A DNA stretch of 41,010 nt, taken from the NCBI GenBank assembly GCA_964425255.1, contig CAYRMV010000014.1, positions 1 to 41,010 of the forward strand, written 5' to 3'. A program made the translations under genes and the position numbers. How positions within the stretch are numbered: position 1 is the stretch's first letter; each line of letters opens with the position of its first letter. Source of the stretch: CAYRMV01 sp964425255. GTDB lineage: Bacteria; Bacteroidota; Bacteroidia; Flavobacteriales_D; Crocinitomicaceae. Of this stretch, positions 7,708-16,053 are shown in pieces. Under the pieces are notes generated by a model. The model saw nothing but the letters and a program-made list of their open reading frames with translations. It did no database searches and was not told the DNA's origin.

Positions 7708-9078
7708 ATGAATCACGAAAGAATTCTCTTTCAGGAGTTACTTAAATGGAAGGAAAAATCAACTCGAAAACCCTTAATTATACGAGGTGCACGGCAAGTA
7801 GGTAAAACCACTTTGGTAAAAGATTTTGCCAAAACATATGAGAATGCAGTCCTCTTGAACCTAGAAAAAAATGTAGACATTTCCTTCTTCGAACAAACGG
7901 ATTCCATTCAAGACATCATGGATTTGATTCTTTTGACCAAAAATATTCAAATTAATCCCAAAAGCCCAATCTTCCTTTTCATAGATGAAATCCAAGAATC
8001 TCCCAAAGCAATTAAATTGTTGCGGTATTTTTATGAAGAAGCTCCATCTATTCATGTCATTGCAGCAGGTTCTTTACTCGAATTTGCTTTCAAGGACATC
8101 GAAAGTTTTCCTGTTGGGAGAGTAGAATATTTGTATTTATATCCGTTTAATTTTATTGAATTTTTAGGCGCAATCAACCATCAGGTTGGTCTTAACGCGA
8201 TGAACGAAATACCTCTACGGCCAATCGCTCATACTCCGCTTTTGGAACTGTTTAACAAATTCACCATTATCGGTGGTATGCCTGAAATCGTAAAAGAATT
8301 TGCGAAAAATCAACAAGTATCAAGCTTGACAAGCATTTATGAAAGTATCTGGACATCGTATATCGACGACGTAGAAAAATATGCTGTTACCCCATCGATG
8401 AAACAAATCATCAAATTTATCATGAAAACAGCACCCAATTTTATTGACCAACGAATCAAGTATCAAAATTTTGGAAATTCAAACTACAAATCAAGAGAAG
8501 TTAGTGAAGCATTTCGCGATTTAGATAAATCCAAAGTCATCCGCTTAATTTATCCAACGACATCGCAAACACCTCCAATTCTTAGTGATTTCAAAAAATC
8601 ACCTCGCATTCAAGTATTAGATACTGGAATTGTAAACCACTCCTTGGGAATTATCCCTGAATTACTCAAAATGGATGACCTAAGTTCGAGCTACAAAGGT
8701 TCACTAATCCCACATATGATCAATCAAGAATTAATCTCCCTACAAAATAAAAAAACAGAAACACCTTCTTTTTGGGTTCGAGACAAAGCGCAATCTTCTT
8801 CCGAAGTTGATTTAATTATTTCTTTTCAAAACAAACTAATCCCAGTAGAAATCAAATCAGGAAGTACAGGTTCGCTCAAATCATTACACCAATTCGTAAA
8901 TATGGCTAATCATCCGTATGCAGTTCGCATGTATGGAGGGAAGTTTGAAATTCAAAAAACCAAAACACCCGAAGGAAAATCGTATGTATTGATGAACCTA
9001 CCCTATTTTTTGGCAACAAAACTCGAAGATTACTTGCTCTATTTTCTCGAAAATCATCCCGAAAACGAAATCTCCTGA
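7708..9078 (+). CDS. AAA_14 / DUF4143 ATP-binding protein
   Basis: A 456-residue P-loop ATPase with Walker A GARQVGKTT (27-35) and Walker B FLFIDEIQ (D93, E94), followed by the sensor-like AAGSLLEFAF. The C-terminal half is a DUF4143 domain. It ends with an EVDLI...PVEIKSG arrangement that resembles the PD-(D/E)xK nuclease pattern. These proteins are abundant, often multicopy and patchily distributed; their function is unknown. Start: the TTG at 7681 lies in the promoter, so ATG 7708 is used. The flanking broken gene and repeats suggest an accessory insertion between dapA and the DHH gene. Confidence 0.9.
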   Translation: MNHERILFQELLKWKEKSTRKPLIIRGARQVGKTTLVKDFAKTYENAVLLNLEKNVDISFFEQTDSIQDIMDLILLTKNIQINPKSPIFLFIDEIQESPKAIKLLRYFYEEAPSIHVIAAGSLLEFAFKDIESFPVGRVEYLYLYPFNFIEFLGAINHQVGLNAMNEIPLRPIAHTPLLELFNKFTIIGGMPEIVKEFAKNQQVSSLTSIYESIWTSYIDDVEKYAVTPSMKQIIKFIMKTAPNFIDQRIKYQNFGNSNYKSREVSEAFRDLDKSKVIRLIYPTTSQTPPILSDFKKSPRIQVLDTGIVNHSLGIIPELLKMDDLSSSYKGSLIPHMINQELISLQNKKTETPSFWVRDKAQSSSEVDLIISFQNKLIPVEIKSGSTGSLKSLHQFVNMANHPYAVRMYGGKFEIQKTKTPEGKSYVLMNLPYFLATKLEDYLLYFLENHPENEIS

Positions 9079-9108
9079 TAGAAATCGATCTACTCAAAAT
9101 CTTTCTCG

Positions 9109-9116
9109 TACCTTTG
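9109..9116 (+). promoter_or_regulatory. -7 box TACCTTTG before the DHH gene
   Basis: Perfect TAnnTTTG, ending 16 bases before the ATG at 9133; no clear -33 box. Likely drives the DHH-FKBP-FKBP operon. Confidence 0.6.
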
Positions 9117-9132
9117 CTCAGAAGCAAAAAAT

Positions 9133-10140
9133 ATGAATACATACGCAGCAATCGTTGATCAAATTCAACAGGCACAACACATTGTTATCACTGCACACAA
9201 ATCACCCGACGGCGATTCAATCGGAAGTAGCATTGCGTTGAGCCAATTTTGTAAAACATTAGGAAAAGAAAACATCATTTGTCATCCTGATCCTGCACCA
9301 CAATTTTTACATTGGCTCCCTGGCGCAAAATCAATTCTGAATGTAGAAGAAAACCCAGAAGAAGTCAAACAACATCTCAATCAAGCGGATTTAATTTTTT
9401 GCCTCGATTACAATGCTCCCAATCGGGTTGGTCCAACCATGCAACCTCTGTTAGAAAGTGCGAAAGGAACTAAAATCATGATTGATCATCATTTACACCC
9501 AGCAGACTTTTGTCAATGGAGTGTATCTGAGCCGACCATTGGATCTACCTGTGAGTTGATTTACGAATTAATCGATCAAAGTGGTAACATAGACAAATTA
9601 AACGCTGCAATTGGAGATGCAATCTACTTGGGAATCATGACTGACTCGGGATCTTTTCGCTTTCCCGCAGTGACTAAACGAACCCATGAAATTTTAGGAA
9701 ACCTCATTGAAATCGGTGTAAAACACAACGAAATTCACGAAAATACCTTCGATACAAACACGGTTGATCGTTTGCGTTTACGTGGATTTGCTACTTCAGA
9801 AAAACTGGAAATTCTACCCCAAGTTCCTGTGGCAATTATCAGTTTGACACAAGAAGAATTGAATCGTTTCCATTACGAAAAAGGCGATACAGAAGGATTA
9901 GTCAATGTTGCCTTATCGATACAAGGAATGAAAGCTGCAGCAATGTTTGTGGAAGGTGACGAATACATCAAAATTTCGTTCCGTTCAAAAGGAGAAAACA
10001 ATCCAGTAAATGAACTTTCGGGTCGCTATTTTCAAGGAGGTGGACATCGAAATGCAGCAGGAGGAAGATTTGATGGTAACCTTTCGGATGCAATTGCGTT
10101 GTTTAAACAAGTGGTTCATGAATATATTTCTGCTGATTAA
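9133..10140 (+). CDS. DHH/DHHA1 phosphoesterase, NrnA-type
   Basis: NrnA-type enzymes degrade very short RNAs and may hydrolyse 3'-phosphoadenosine 5'-phosphate, in the cytoplasm with Mn2+. The 335-residue protein has the metal-binding motifs HKSPDGDSIGSS (D26, D28) and DHH (118-120), and the DHHA1 substrate motif GGGHRNAAGG near 302-311. Length and order are standard. It is first in a tight operon with two FKBP lipoproteins, a grouping also found in gliding flavobacteria, where the DHH gene precedes gldI (recollection). Exact substrate preference cannot be read from sequence. Confidence 0.9.
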   Translation: MNTYAAIVDQIQQAQHIVITAHKSPDGDSIGSSIALSQFCKTLGKENIICHPDPAPQFLHWLPGAKSILNVEENPEEVKQHLNQADLIFCLDYNAPNRVGPTMQPLLESAKGTKIMIDHHLHPADFCQWSVSEPTIGSTCELIYELIDQSGNIDKLNAAIGDAIYLGIMTDSGSFRFPAVTKRTHEILGNLIEIGVKHNEIHENTFDTNTVDRLRLRGFATSEKLEILPQVPVAIISLTQEELNRFHYEKGDTEGLVNVALSIQGMKAAAMFVEGDEYIKISFRSKGENNPVNELSGRYFQGGGHRNAAGGRFDGNLSDAIALFKQVVHEYISAD

Positions 10141-10144
10141 TACG

Positions 10145-10675
10145 ATGAAAATGCATACTCGTCATTTCGCTTTTCTTTTCTCTTGTGTATTTCTTTTCTC
10201 TAACTGCAAAGAAGAGGAGAAAGCACCTGAAATCGAGTGGAACAAAGATTTATCTACTCAAATGAATGAACGTTTAGCTCAAGATGAAGATTTGAACATC
10301 CGCATGTATCTTGAAAATCGGAAATCATGGAAAATGAACGAAACAGGTACAGGCTTGCGCTATTATATCTACCAACAAGGCAATGGTGATCAAGCTGCAT
10401 CTGGACTCATTGCACAAGTGCGTTTGAAAGTTGAAGGATTGGATGGAACCATTTTCAAAGAAACAGAAAAAGGTGAAATCGAATCTTTCATGATTGATAA
10501 AAGCGATATCGAAACTGGTTTACAAGAAGGAATCAAAAAAATGCGCATTGGAGACAAAGCCAAATTGATCGTCCCTTCTCATCTAGCACATGGAATTGCT
10601 GGCGATATGGAACAAATACCTCCACTAACCACCTTGATAATTGATGTTGAACTTTTAGGTTTAATTGCTCGTTAA
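10145..10675 (+). CDS. FKBP-type peptidyl-prolyl isomerase lipoprotein, GldI-like
   Basis: A 176-residue lipoprotein (lipobox FSNC, C21) with one FKBP domain (about 75-175). FKBPs catalyse cis-trans isomerisation of prolyl bonds; this one should act in the periplasm, helping fold exported proteins. Size, lipid anchor and its place after the DHH gene match GldI, needed for gliding and type IX secretion in Flavobacterium. The aromatic active-site residues of FKBP12 are only partly kept, so catalytic activity is uncertain. The open frame extends upstream into the DHH gene, but the ATG at 10145 gives the signal sequence. Its stop overlaps the next ATG by one base. Confidence 0.85.
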   Translation: MKMHTRHFAFLFSCVFLFSNCKEEEKAPEIEWNKDLSTQMNERLAQDEDLNIRMYLENRKSWKMNETGTGLRYYIYQQGNGDQAASGLIAQVRLKVEGLDGTIFKETEKGEIESFMIDKSDIETGLQEGIKKMRIGDKAKLIVPSHLAHGIAGDMEQIPPLTTLIIDVELLGLIAR

Positions 10676-11547
10676 TGAAAAAAATAATATCTATTTTCCT
10701 TTCAATAGGATTCGTTTTTACCGCTTGTGACACAACAGGTGTAAAAAAAGACCCAACGAAAAATAAGACTTCTATGGAAGCGAAAGACACGACAGGAAAT
10801 TACAAAAAACCTGCTTTTGTTTTGGCCAAAGAAGCATTGAAACCCATTCAAATTCAAAACGAAAAAAAATGGGAAAACGGACTTCGCATCAATTGGTTTG
10901 AACATGGAAAAGGAGCAGTAGTTAAAAACGAAGATGTCCTCAAAATCAACTATGAAGTGAGATTGACAGACGGAACGATAGTGGATGGGAATCAACTATT
11001 AAACAGAGAATGGCTTCCTTTCATAGTCGGCTTCGAACTCCAAACAAAAGGATGGGATATCGCGATGCAAGAATTGCGCGTGGGTGATTTTGTAGAAATT
11101 TTTATTCCTGCAAAATTGGCTCGTGGAGAAAAAGGAATTAAAGGCGTGATTCCACCTCATGCAGACAACATCGTGCGTGTTCAAATTTTAGACAAAATCA
11201 AACCAACACGTGAAATAGATGGAAGTAAAGTCTATTTGTTGGAGGAAAATAAAGCAGAAAAAACAGTAGCAAACTTAGAAAGTACTGTTGATTTTCACTT
11301 TATGGTAAGCACCCCTTCCAATCCAAAATACGACATTAGCTACCGAAGAAACCAACCCTATTCATTGAAATTCAGTGATTTTGGAATTGTTAAAGGTTTG
11401 AAAAAATCGTTAATAAAAGCCAAAAAGGCAGATAAGCTTTGGATTGTGATCCCTCCTTCCGAAGCCTATGGAGACAAAGGACTTGTCAACTTAGTCAAAG
11501 CAAACGAACCTTTGTTTTATGACATTTTTGTGATGGATGTTCATTGA
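10675..11547 (+). CDS. FKBP-type lipoprotein with two FKBP-like domains
   Basis: A 290-residue lipoprotein (lipobox FTAC, C18). The first FKBP domain (about 75-180) carries the usual GWDIAMQELRVGDFVEIFIP and ends in VRVQILDKI. A second, more divergent FKBP-like domain covers about 195-290 (GLKKSLIKAKKADKLWIVIPPSEAYG then FDIFVMDV-like end). It starts within the TAATG junction of the preceding GldI-like gene, so the two are translationally coupled periplasmic folding factors. Domain 2 has lost several substrate-pocket aromatics and may act as a chaperone only (inference). Confidence 0.82.
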   Translation: MKKIISIFLSIGFVFTACDTTGVKKDPTKNKTSMEAKDTTGNYKKPAFVLAKEALKPIQIQNEKKWENGLRINWFEHGKGAVVKNEDVLKINYEVRLTDGTIVDGNQLLNREWLPFIVGFELQTKGWDIAMQELRVGDFVEIFIPAKLARGEKGIKGVIPPHADNIVRVQILDKIKPTREIDGSKVYLLEENKAEKTVANLESTVDFHFMVSTPSNPKYDISYRRNQPYSLKFSDFGIVKGLKKSLIKAKKADKLWIVIPPSEAYGDKGLVNLVKANEPLFYDIFVMDVH

Positions 11548-11573
11548 TAATTGATATTTATTCATTAAATTCG
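11544..11573 (+). promoter_or_regulatory. promoter of the M23/LysM gene, TTG - 19 bp - TAAATTCG
   Basis: TTG (11544-11546) and TAAATTCG (11566-11573) have the optimal spacing of 19 bases. The resulting leader of about 65 bases contains an inverted repeat, TTGAGATAG (11587-11595) with CTATCTCAA (11619-11627), a nine-base-pair stem with a 23-base loop ending 17 bases before the ATG. The stem could affect message stability or translation. Confidence 0.5.
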
Positions 11574-11644
11574 CAAAATTGAAAATTTGAGATAGAAAAA
11601 TCCTGCAAGATGAACACGCTATCTCAACCAGAGAAAATGAAATT

Positions 11645-12610
11645 ATGAAGAAATTAAAACTCGCTTTCATTGCGCTTTTAACAGCATCTACTTCCTTCGG
11701 ACAACAAGCTATTGACACCATTGATTCCCCAAACGGGAAAATGGTCATTTATGCAAACCGCACTTGGAGTTATTTGGATGATGTAACTTTCGATGGAGTC
11801 CTGAATCAAGACATTCACAATTACGTTCATTCTTCCAATCTCAAATATGTTCAACGTTGGGATAACGATGTTTGTTACACATCAGATCGAAAAAATGACC
11901 TTTCTCTTTTGAAAGATACACTTTGGTTGTGTGTTGCTGACAGTATGAACGCTGGTTTTCATATCCCACATCCAGGTTATGTAACTTCGCGTTATGGCTA
12001 CCGAAAAGGACGTTATCACAATGGAATTGACATTGGTTTGAATACAGGTGACACCGTTCGCGCTGCTTGGAGTGGAAAAGTTCGTTATGCTAAGTATAAC
12101 GATGGTGGATTTGGAAACTTAGTGATCATTCGTCACGACAACGGTTTGGAAACGTTTTATGCGCATTTAAGTGGTTTTATCGTTCAACCAAATGACGAAG
12201 TGAAAGCTGGGGATCCAATTGGATTAGGTGGAAACACAGGTCGTTCTTTCGGTCCACATTTGCACTTTGAAGTTCGTTTTTATGATGCACCACTGAATCC
12301 AGAAGAAATGATTGACTTTGCGAAAAAAGAAGTGAAAGATCCAAACTTGTTTGTTCACAAAGCTTTATTCCGTCCAGGTGCAAAACCAACCGATTTCTAT
12401 GATAACCACGATCATGGTTCTGAAGAACAAGTTGCTGCGGTTACACGCAAAGTAGTAACACCAACAAAAAAATACTACAAAGTTAAATCAGGTGATACTT
12501 TATCTTCTATTGCAGCGAAACAAAACACAACCATTGCTCAAATTTGTAAGTTAAATGGAATTAAACAAACAACAACACTTCAAATTGGAAGATCGTTGCG
12601 TGTGAAATAA
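11645..12610 (+). CDS. secreted M23 (LytM) metallopeptidase with C-terminal LysM
   Basis: A 321-residue exported protein: signal peptide 1-19, a region of unknown role to about 110, a LytM/M23 domain (about 112-220), a linker and a LysM peptidoglycan-binding domain (about 278-321). The zinc ligands and catalytic residues are intact: H125 and D129 in HNGIDIG, and H205-x-H207 in PHLHFE. The enzyme is therefore likely an active endopeptidase cutting peptidoglycan cross-bridges during growth or division, unlike EnvC/NlpD-type activators that lose these residues. It has its own promoter and a strong terminator. Confidence 0.92.
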   Translation: MKKLKLAFIALLTASTSFGQQAIDTIDSPNGKMVIYANRTWSYLDDVTFDGVLNQDIHNYVHSSNLKYVQRWDNDVCYTSDRKNDLSLLKDTLWLCVADSMNAGFHIPHPGYVTSRYGYRKGRYHNGIDIGLNTGDTVRAAWSGKVRYAKYNDGGFGNLVIIRHDNGLETFYAHLSGFIVQPNDEVKAGDPIGLGGNTGRSFGPHLHFEVRFYDAPLNPEEMIDFAKKEVKDPNLFVHKALFRPGAKPTDFYDNHDHGSEEQVAAVTRKVVTPTKKYYKVKSGDTLSSIAAKQNTTIAQICKLNGIKQTTTLQIGRSLRVK

Positions 12611-12633
12611 TTCCAGAAAAATATACCCTTTCG

Positions 12634-12668
12634 AAATGTCTATCAAAATTGATAGACATTTTTTTTTG
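12634..12668 (+). terminator. rho-independent terminator after M23 gene
   Basis: AATGTCTATC (12635-12644) and GATAGACATT (12651-12660) form a ten-base-pair stem with loop AAAATT, extended by one A-T pair and followed by a run of T. The A-run before the stem means it could also work on the other strand. Confidence 0.9.
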
Positions 12669-12691
12669 TTATTTGATTAATATGTTGTAAA

Positions 12692-12711
12692 TTACACAAC
12701 ATGTTGTGTAA
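12692..12711. promoter_or_regulatory. perfect 20-bp palindrome over the patatin start codon
   Basis: TTACACAACATGTTGTGTAA is a perfect inverted repeat, with the ATG of the patatin gene at its centre (12701-12703). A related half-site ATGTTGTAA precedes it at about 12682-12690. As DNA it looks like a dimeric repressor operator; as RNA it would form a hairpin with the AUG at the tip. Either could control expression. Confidence 0.8.
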
Positions 12712-13585
12712 GTATCGAGTAGTTTTATCCATTGATGGAGGCGGAATTCGAGGGATTATTCCCTTACGGATACTGGATTATTTGTATCAGCAATTGAAAC
12801 AAATCGATTCTGAAACCCGATTCCCTGATTGGGTCGATGTTGTTTCAAGTACAAGTACGAGTACCATTTTCACTGGCGCATTATTTTTGCAAACAAGAGA
12901 TCGAAAAACACTACATAATCCAGAAGATATTTTACGGTTGTATACCAAACGTGGAAAACAAATCTTTAGTAAAAACATCGGTTTGGATGCAGCTAATTCT
13001 GCCTATCCTTTGAGTTTCATTTTGGACTACTTTTACAGTGACTATACATTACAAGATATTCCTAAACATTTTCAGTTTGTTAGTTACAACCAACTCACTG
13101 AACAACCTTATATTTTCAGTAACTCACTGGATTTATTCCAACACATTCCCTTGTCTAAAGTTATGGCTGCATGCAGTGCTTTCCCAGGAGTTTATCCTCC
13201 GATAAAAATTGGAAAAATGGAATTAATCGACGGTATGTTAGCAACACAGAATCCAGCTAAACTTGCTTTAGATTATGCTCGAATGCTCTACCCGACTGAT
13301 CCAATCATTTTAATAAGTATTGGCACAGGACAAAACCCTTCTGAATTTCAAGATATGTTTGAAAAAGAAAGTATACTTATTCATGAGAAATTAAAAGCAA
13401 ATCAAGATAAAAAAGTTATTTATTTTCGCTTTCAACCCGAGTTGGATCATACAACACATTATGCCTTTGAAAATCAAAAAGAAAGTATTGAAGATTTGTT
13501 GTCTATCACGAACACGTATTTAGAGCAGCAAAATCATGAATTTGATCGACTTTTGTCTTTAATGGAAATCCGAGCAAAAGTGTAA
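12701..13585 (+). CDS. patatin-like phospholipase with altered nucleophile elbow
   Basis: A 294-residue patatin-fold protein with the oxyanion-hole motif DGGGIRG (12-18). The nucleophile elbow, normally GTSTGG, reads STSTST (50-55): the candidate nucleophile S52 remains but all three flanking glycines are gone. The catalytic aspartate appears as D177 in DGM instead of DGG/DGA, followed by the conserved N184-P185. Patatins hydrolyse acyl esters of lipids, and some act in bacterial defence systems; here no partner gene (such as a CD-NTase) is adjacent. Activity is doubtful with this elbow. No signal peptide is seen, so it is cytoplasmic. The start must be at or near 12701 because the first motif begins at residue 12. 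Confidence 0.85.
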   Translation: MLCKYRVVLSIDGGGIRGIIPLRILDYLYQQLKQIDSETRFPDWVDVVSSTSTSTIFTGALFLQTRDRKTLHNPEDILRLYTKRGKQIFSKNIGLDAANSAYPLSFILDYFYSDYTLQDIPKHFQFVSYNQLTEQPYIFSNSLDLFQHIPLSKVMAACSAFPGVYPPIKIGKMELIDGMLATQNPAKLALDYARMLYPTDPIILISIGTGQNPSEFQDMFEKESILIHEKLKANQDKKVIYFRFQPELDHTTHYAFENQKESIEDLLSITNTYLEQQNHEFDRLLSLMEIRAKV

Positions 13586-13653
13586 ACTTTCAAGTATTTA
13601 TCACGCAATAAACTCCCTTAACGAACATTAACAACACAATTCAAGAATTCTCT

Positions 13654-13661
13654 TACCTTTG
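13654..13661 (+). promoter_or_regulatory. bamD operon -7 box TACCTTTG
   Basis: Perfect TAnnTTTG ending 14 bases before the bamD ATG. It probably drives bamD through recN, since the following gaps are 18 bases or less. Confidence 0.6.
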
Positions 13662-13675
13662 TACTTTGAATTTGA

Positions 13676-14500
13676 ATGCATAAATCTTCACCCTTGAAAC
13701 ACATTCTTTTAATAATTGGTTTTATCAGCATACTTGCAACAAGTTGCTCATCTTATAATAAAGTAGTCAAATCAGATGATTATCAACGGAAATTTGAATT
13801 GGCAAATGAACTTTTCGACAAAGGACAATGGTTAAAATCCATCACTTTGTACGAACAGGTATTTCAACGTGTACCCAAAACTGCCCAAGGTGAAATTGCT
13901 TATTACCGAATAGGTAAAGCCTATTTTTCTGAAAAAGACTATTACATGGGAGGTTATTACTTGGCTACATTTGCGGATAAATATCCGAATAGTCCAAAGG
14001 TTGAAGAAACGATGTTTTTAAGTTCGCTTTGCGCTGTGAATAATTCACCCAACTATTCGTTGGATCAAAATGAAACAGAACTCGCATTGAATGATTTACA
14101 AATGTTTATCAATCGATATCCTAATTCCCCGTTGATTGATACATGTAATGTGATCATGGATAAACTTCGTTTTAAACTGGAAAAGAAAGATTTCGAATCG
14201 GTAAAACTCTACAATAAAATGGAGAATTATAAGTCAGCTTTGACTTCCGCTAAAACATTTTTAGAGAAATACCCCAAATCATCTTTCCGAGAAGAAGCCT
14301 ATTTTATTCTGGTTGAAAATTCGTATTTGCTCGCAATAAATAGTATTGATGAGAAAAAAAAGGAACGAATTGAGGAAACTTCAGAAAGATATCGTAAATT
14401 TGTAGCTGAATTTCCGCAAACTAGCCATTTAAAAAGCATGGACAACATGCTCAAAAGGCTGGAAGAAGAAAAAAACAAGATAACTAATTCAAAGAAATAG
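13676..14500 (+). CDS. bamD: outer membrane assembly lipoprotein BamD
   Basis: BamD is the essential lipoprotein of the BAM complex that inserts beta-barrel proteins into the outer membrane, acting on its periplasmic face. This 274-residue protein has a lipobox (ATSC, C24) and a series of TPR-like helical repeats such as ELFDKGQWLKSITLYEQVFQRVP, with the family's YYLATFADKYPNSPKVEE. It opens the conserved Bacteroidetes block bamD-rpoZ-coaBC-PorD-recN, with six bases before rpoZ. Confidence 0.92.
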   Translation: MHKSSPLKHILLIIGFISILATSCSSYNKVVKSDDYQRKFELANELFDKGQWLKSITLYEQVFQRVPKTAQGEIAYYRIGKAYFSEKDYYMGGYYLATFADKYPNSPKVEETMFLSSLCAVNNSPNYSLDQNETELALNDLQMFINRYPNSPLIDTCNVIMDKLRFKLEKKDFESVKLYNKMENYKSALTSAKTFLEKYPKSSFREEAYFILVENSYLLAINSIDEKKKERIEETSERYRKFVAEFPQTSHLKSMDNMLKRLEEEKNKITNSKK

Positions 14501-14506
14501 AATTTC

Positions 14507-14830
14507 ATGAGTGTCAATTTTAAAAACAACAACTCTGAGCGTTCAACGATAACGCGCGATACAATCAAATTCGAAGATAAAACAGGAAATATCTACGAAG
14601 CAATTGTGGCTATGTCTAAACGTGCCAACCAAGTTTCTTCCGAATTGAAAGAAGAGTTGACTCAAAAATTACAAGAATTTGCGTCTTCAACTGATAATTT
14701 AGAGGAAATCTTCGAAAACCGCGAGCAAATTGAAATTTCTAAATTCTATGAGAAACTTCCTAAACCCGTAGCAATCGCTATGTCGGAAATGTTGGAAGAT
14801 AAAGTTTACATGCGTAGAATCGACGAATAA
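14507..14830 (+). CDS. rpoZ: RNA polymerase omega subunit, Bacteroidetes type
   Basis: A 107-residue Rpb6/omega-family protein. Omega binds the beta' subunit and helps RNA polymerase assembly. Diagnostic stretch NIYEAIVAMSKRANQVS (about 28-45) corresponds to the omega core helix; the remainder is longer and more divergent than the proteobacterial protein, as is usual in this phylum. It sits between bamD and coaBC with gaps of six and two bases, the standard position for Bacteroidetes rpoZ. Low overall similarity to model omega proteins makes context part of the evidence. Confidence 0.85.
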   Translation: MSVNFKNNNSERSTITRDTIKFEDKTGNIYEAIVAMSKRANQVSSELKEELTQKLQEFASSTDNLEEIFENREQIEISKFYEKLPKPVAIAMSEMLEDKVYMRRIDE

Positions 14831-14832
14831 AT

Positions 14833-16035
14833 ATGAAAGGGAAACGCATTCTTCTCGGAATCACCGGAGGCATTGCGGCATACAAAATCGCTTTCTTAAT
14901 ACGTATTTTAAAGAAAAAAGAGGCAGAAGTCAGATGTATTATGACTCCTGCCTCTTGTGATTTTATCAGTCCGCTAACCATTGCCACTTTATCCGAAAAT
15001 CCAGTACACATCGATCTTTGGAACGAAAAAGATGGTTCATGGACAAATCACGTCGATCTGGGAATGTGGCCTGATGTTTTTTTAATCGCCCCATTGACTG
15101 CAAACACTTTAGCTAAACTAATTCACGGACAAAGTGATAATTTGTTGACCGCTACTTTTCTCTCAGCTAAATCACCCGTTTTTGTCGCTCCTGCAATGGA
15201 CCTTGACATGTACGCTCATCCAGCTACACAACGAAGTCTAGTCCAGCTGGAAAAAGATGGAATTCATATAATTCCCGCTGAATTTGGTGAACTAGCCAGT
15301 GGACTAGTCGGACAAGGAAGAATGGCTGAACCCGAAACCATCGTCGAACACCTTGAACAATTTTTTCATTCGAATGCTCGTTTTGAAGGGAAAAAAGTTC
15401 TAATCACAGCAGGTCCAACGTATGAACACATAGACCCAGTTCGTTTTATTGGAAATCATTCCAGTGGAAAAATGGGATTTGCAATTGCGCAAACTTTCCT
15501 CGATCAAGGCGCTGAAGTGATACTAATTTCTGGGCCGAGCAATCAAACAATAAGTCATCCAAATCTAAATTTGATTCGAATCCAATCGGCAAATGAAATG
15601 CTTTCACACGTGCAAAAACATTGGGAAACTTGCCATTATGGTGTTTTTGCAGCAGCCGTTGCCGATTACAGACCAGCTCATCCTGCGGAACAAAAAATCA
15701 AAAAATCATCCGATGTGATGACAATTGAACTAATCAAAAATCCCGATATTCTTGCTTGGGCTGGACAACACAAAACCGAAAAGCAATTATTAGTTGGTTT
15801 TGCCCTTGAAACAGAAAAAGCATTGGAACATGCCCAAGGGAAATTAGTTCGTAAAAACCTTGATTTTATTGTAGTAAACACCTTGGAAGATGAAGGCGCT
15901 GGATTTGGTGGAGAAACAAATCGAATCCAAATCATGGATAAAAACAATAAAATCACTAGCTTTGAGTTAAAACAAAAGAAAGCCGTTGCTGTTGATCTTG
16001 TTAGATACATTTCAGAAGCATCACTTTCTCAATAA
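14833..16035 (+). CDS. coaBC: bifunctional phosphopantothenoylcysteine decarboxylase / phosphopantothenate-cysteine ligase
   Basis: Catalyses two steps of coenzyme A synthesis: ligation of cysteine to phosphopantothenate (CoaB) and FMN-dependent decarboxylation to phosphopantetheine (CoaC). The N-terminal CoaC domain has GITGGIAAYK (9-18), catalytic H73, PLTANT (87-92) and the substrate clamp PAMDLDMY (120-127), where the classical motif has N in place of the first D. The CoaB domain starts near 185 with LITAGPTYEHIDPVRFI and NHSSGKMG. Total length 400 is standard. Confidence 0.96.
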   Translation: MKGKRILLGITGGIAAYKIAFLIRILKKKEAEVRCIMTPASCDFISPLTIATLSENPVHIDLWNEKDGSWTNHVDLGMWPDVFLIAPLTANTLAKLIHGQSDNLLTATFLSAKSPVFVAPAMDLDMYAHPATQRSLVQLEKDGIHIIPAEFGELASGLVGQGRMAEPETIVEHLEQFFHSNARFEGKKVLITAGPTYEHIDPVRFIGNHSSGKMGFAIAQTFLDQGAEVILISGPSNQTISHPNLNLIRIQSANEMLSHVQKHWETCHYGVFAAAVADYRPAHPAEQKIKKSSDVMTIELIKNPDILAWAGQHKTEKQLLVGFALETEKALEHAQGKLVRKNLDFIVVNTLEDEGAGFGGETNRIQIMDKNNKITSFELKQKKAVAVDLVRYISEASLSQ

Positions 16036-16053
16036 AACAAATAGAAAATCAAG

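Noticed and set aside
12701..13585. Patatin as an anti-phage CBASS effector
   Set aside because: No CD-NTase, ubiquitin-like or other defence gene is next to it; the neighbours are cell-envelope and housekeeping genes.
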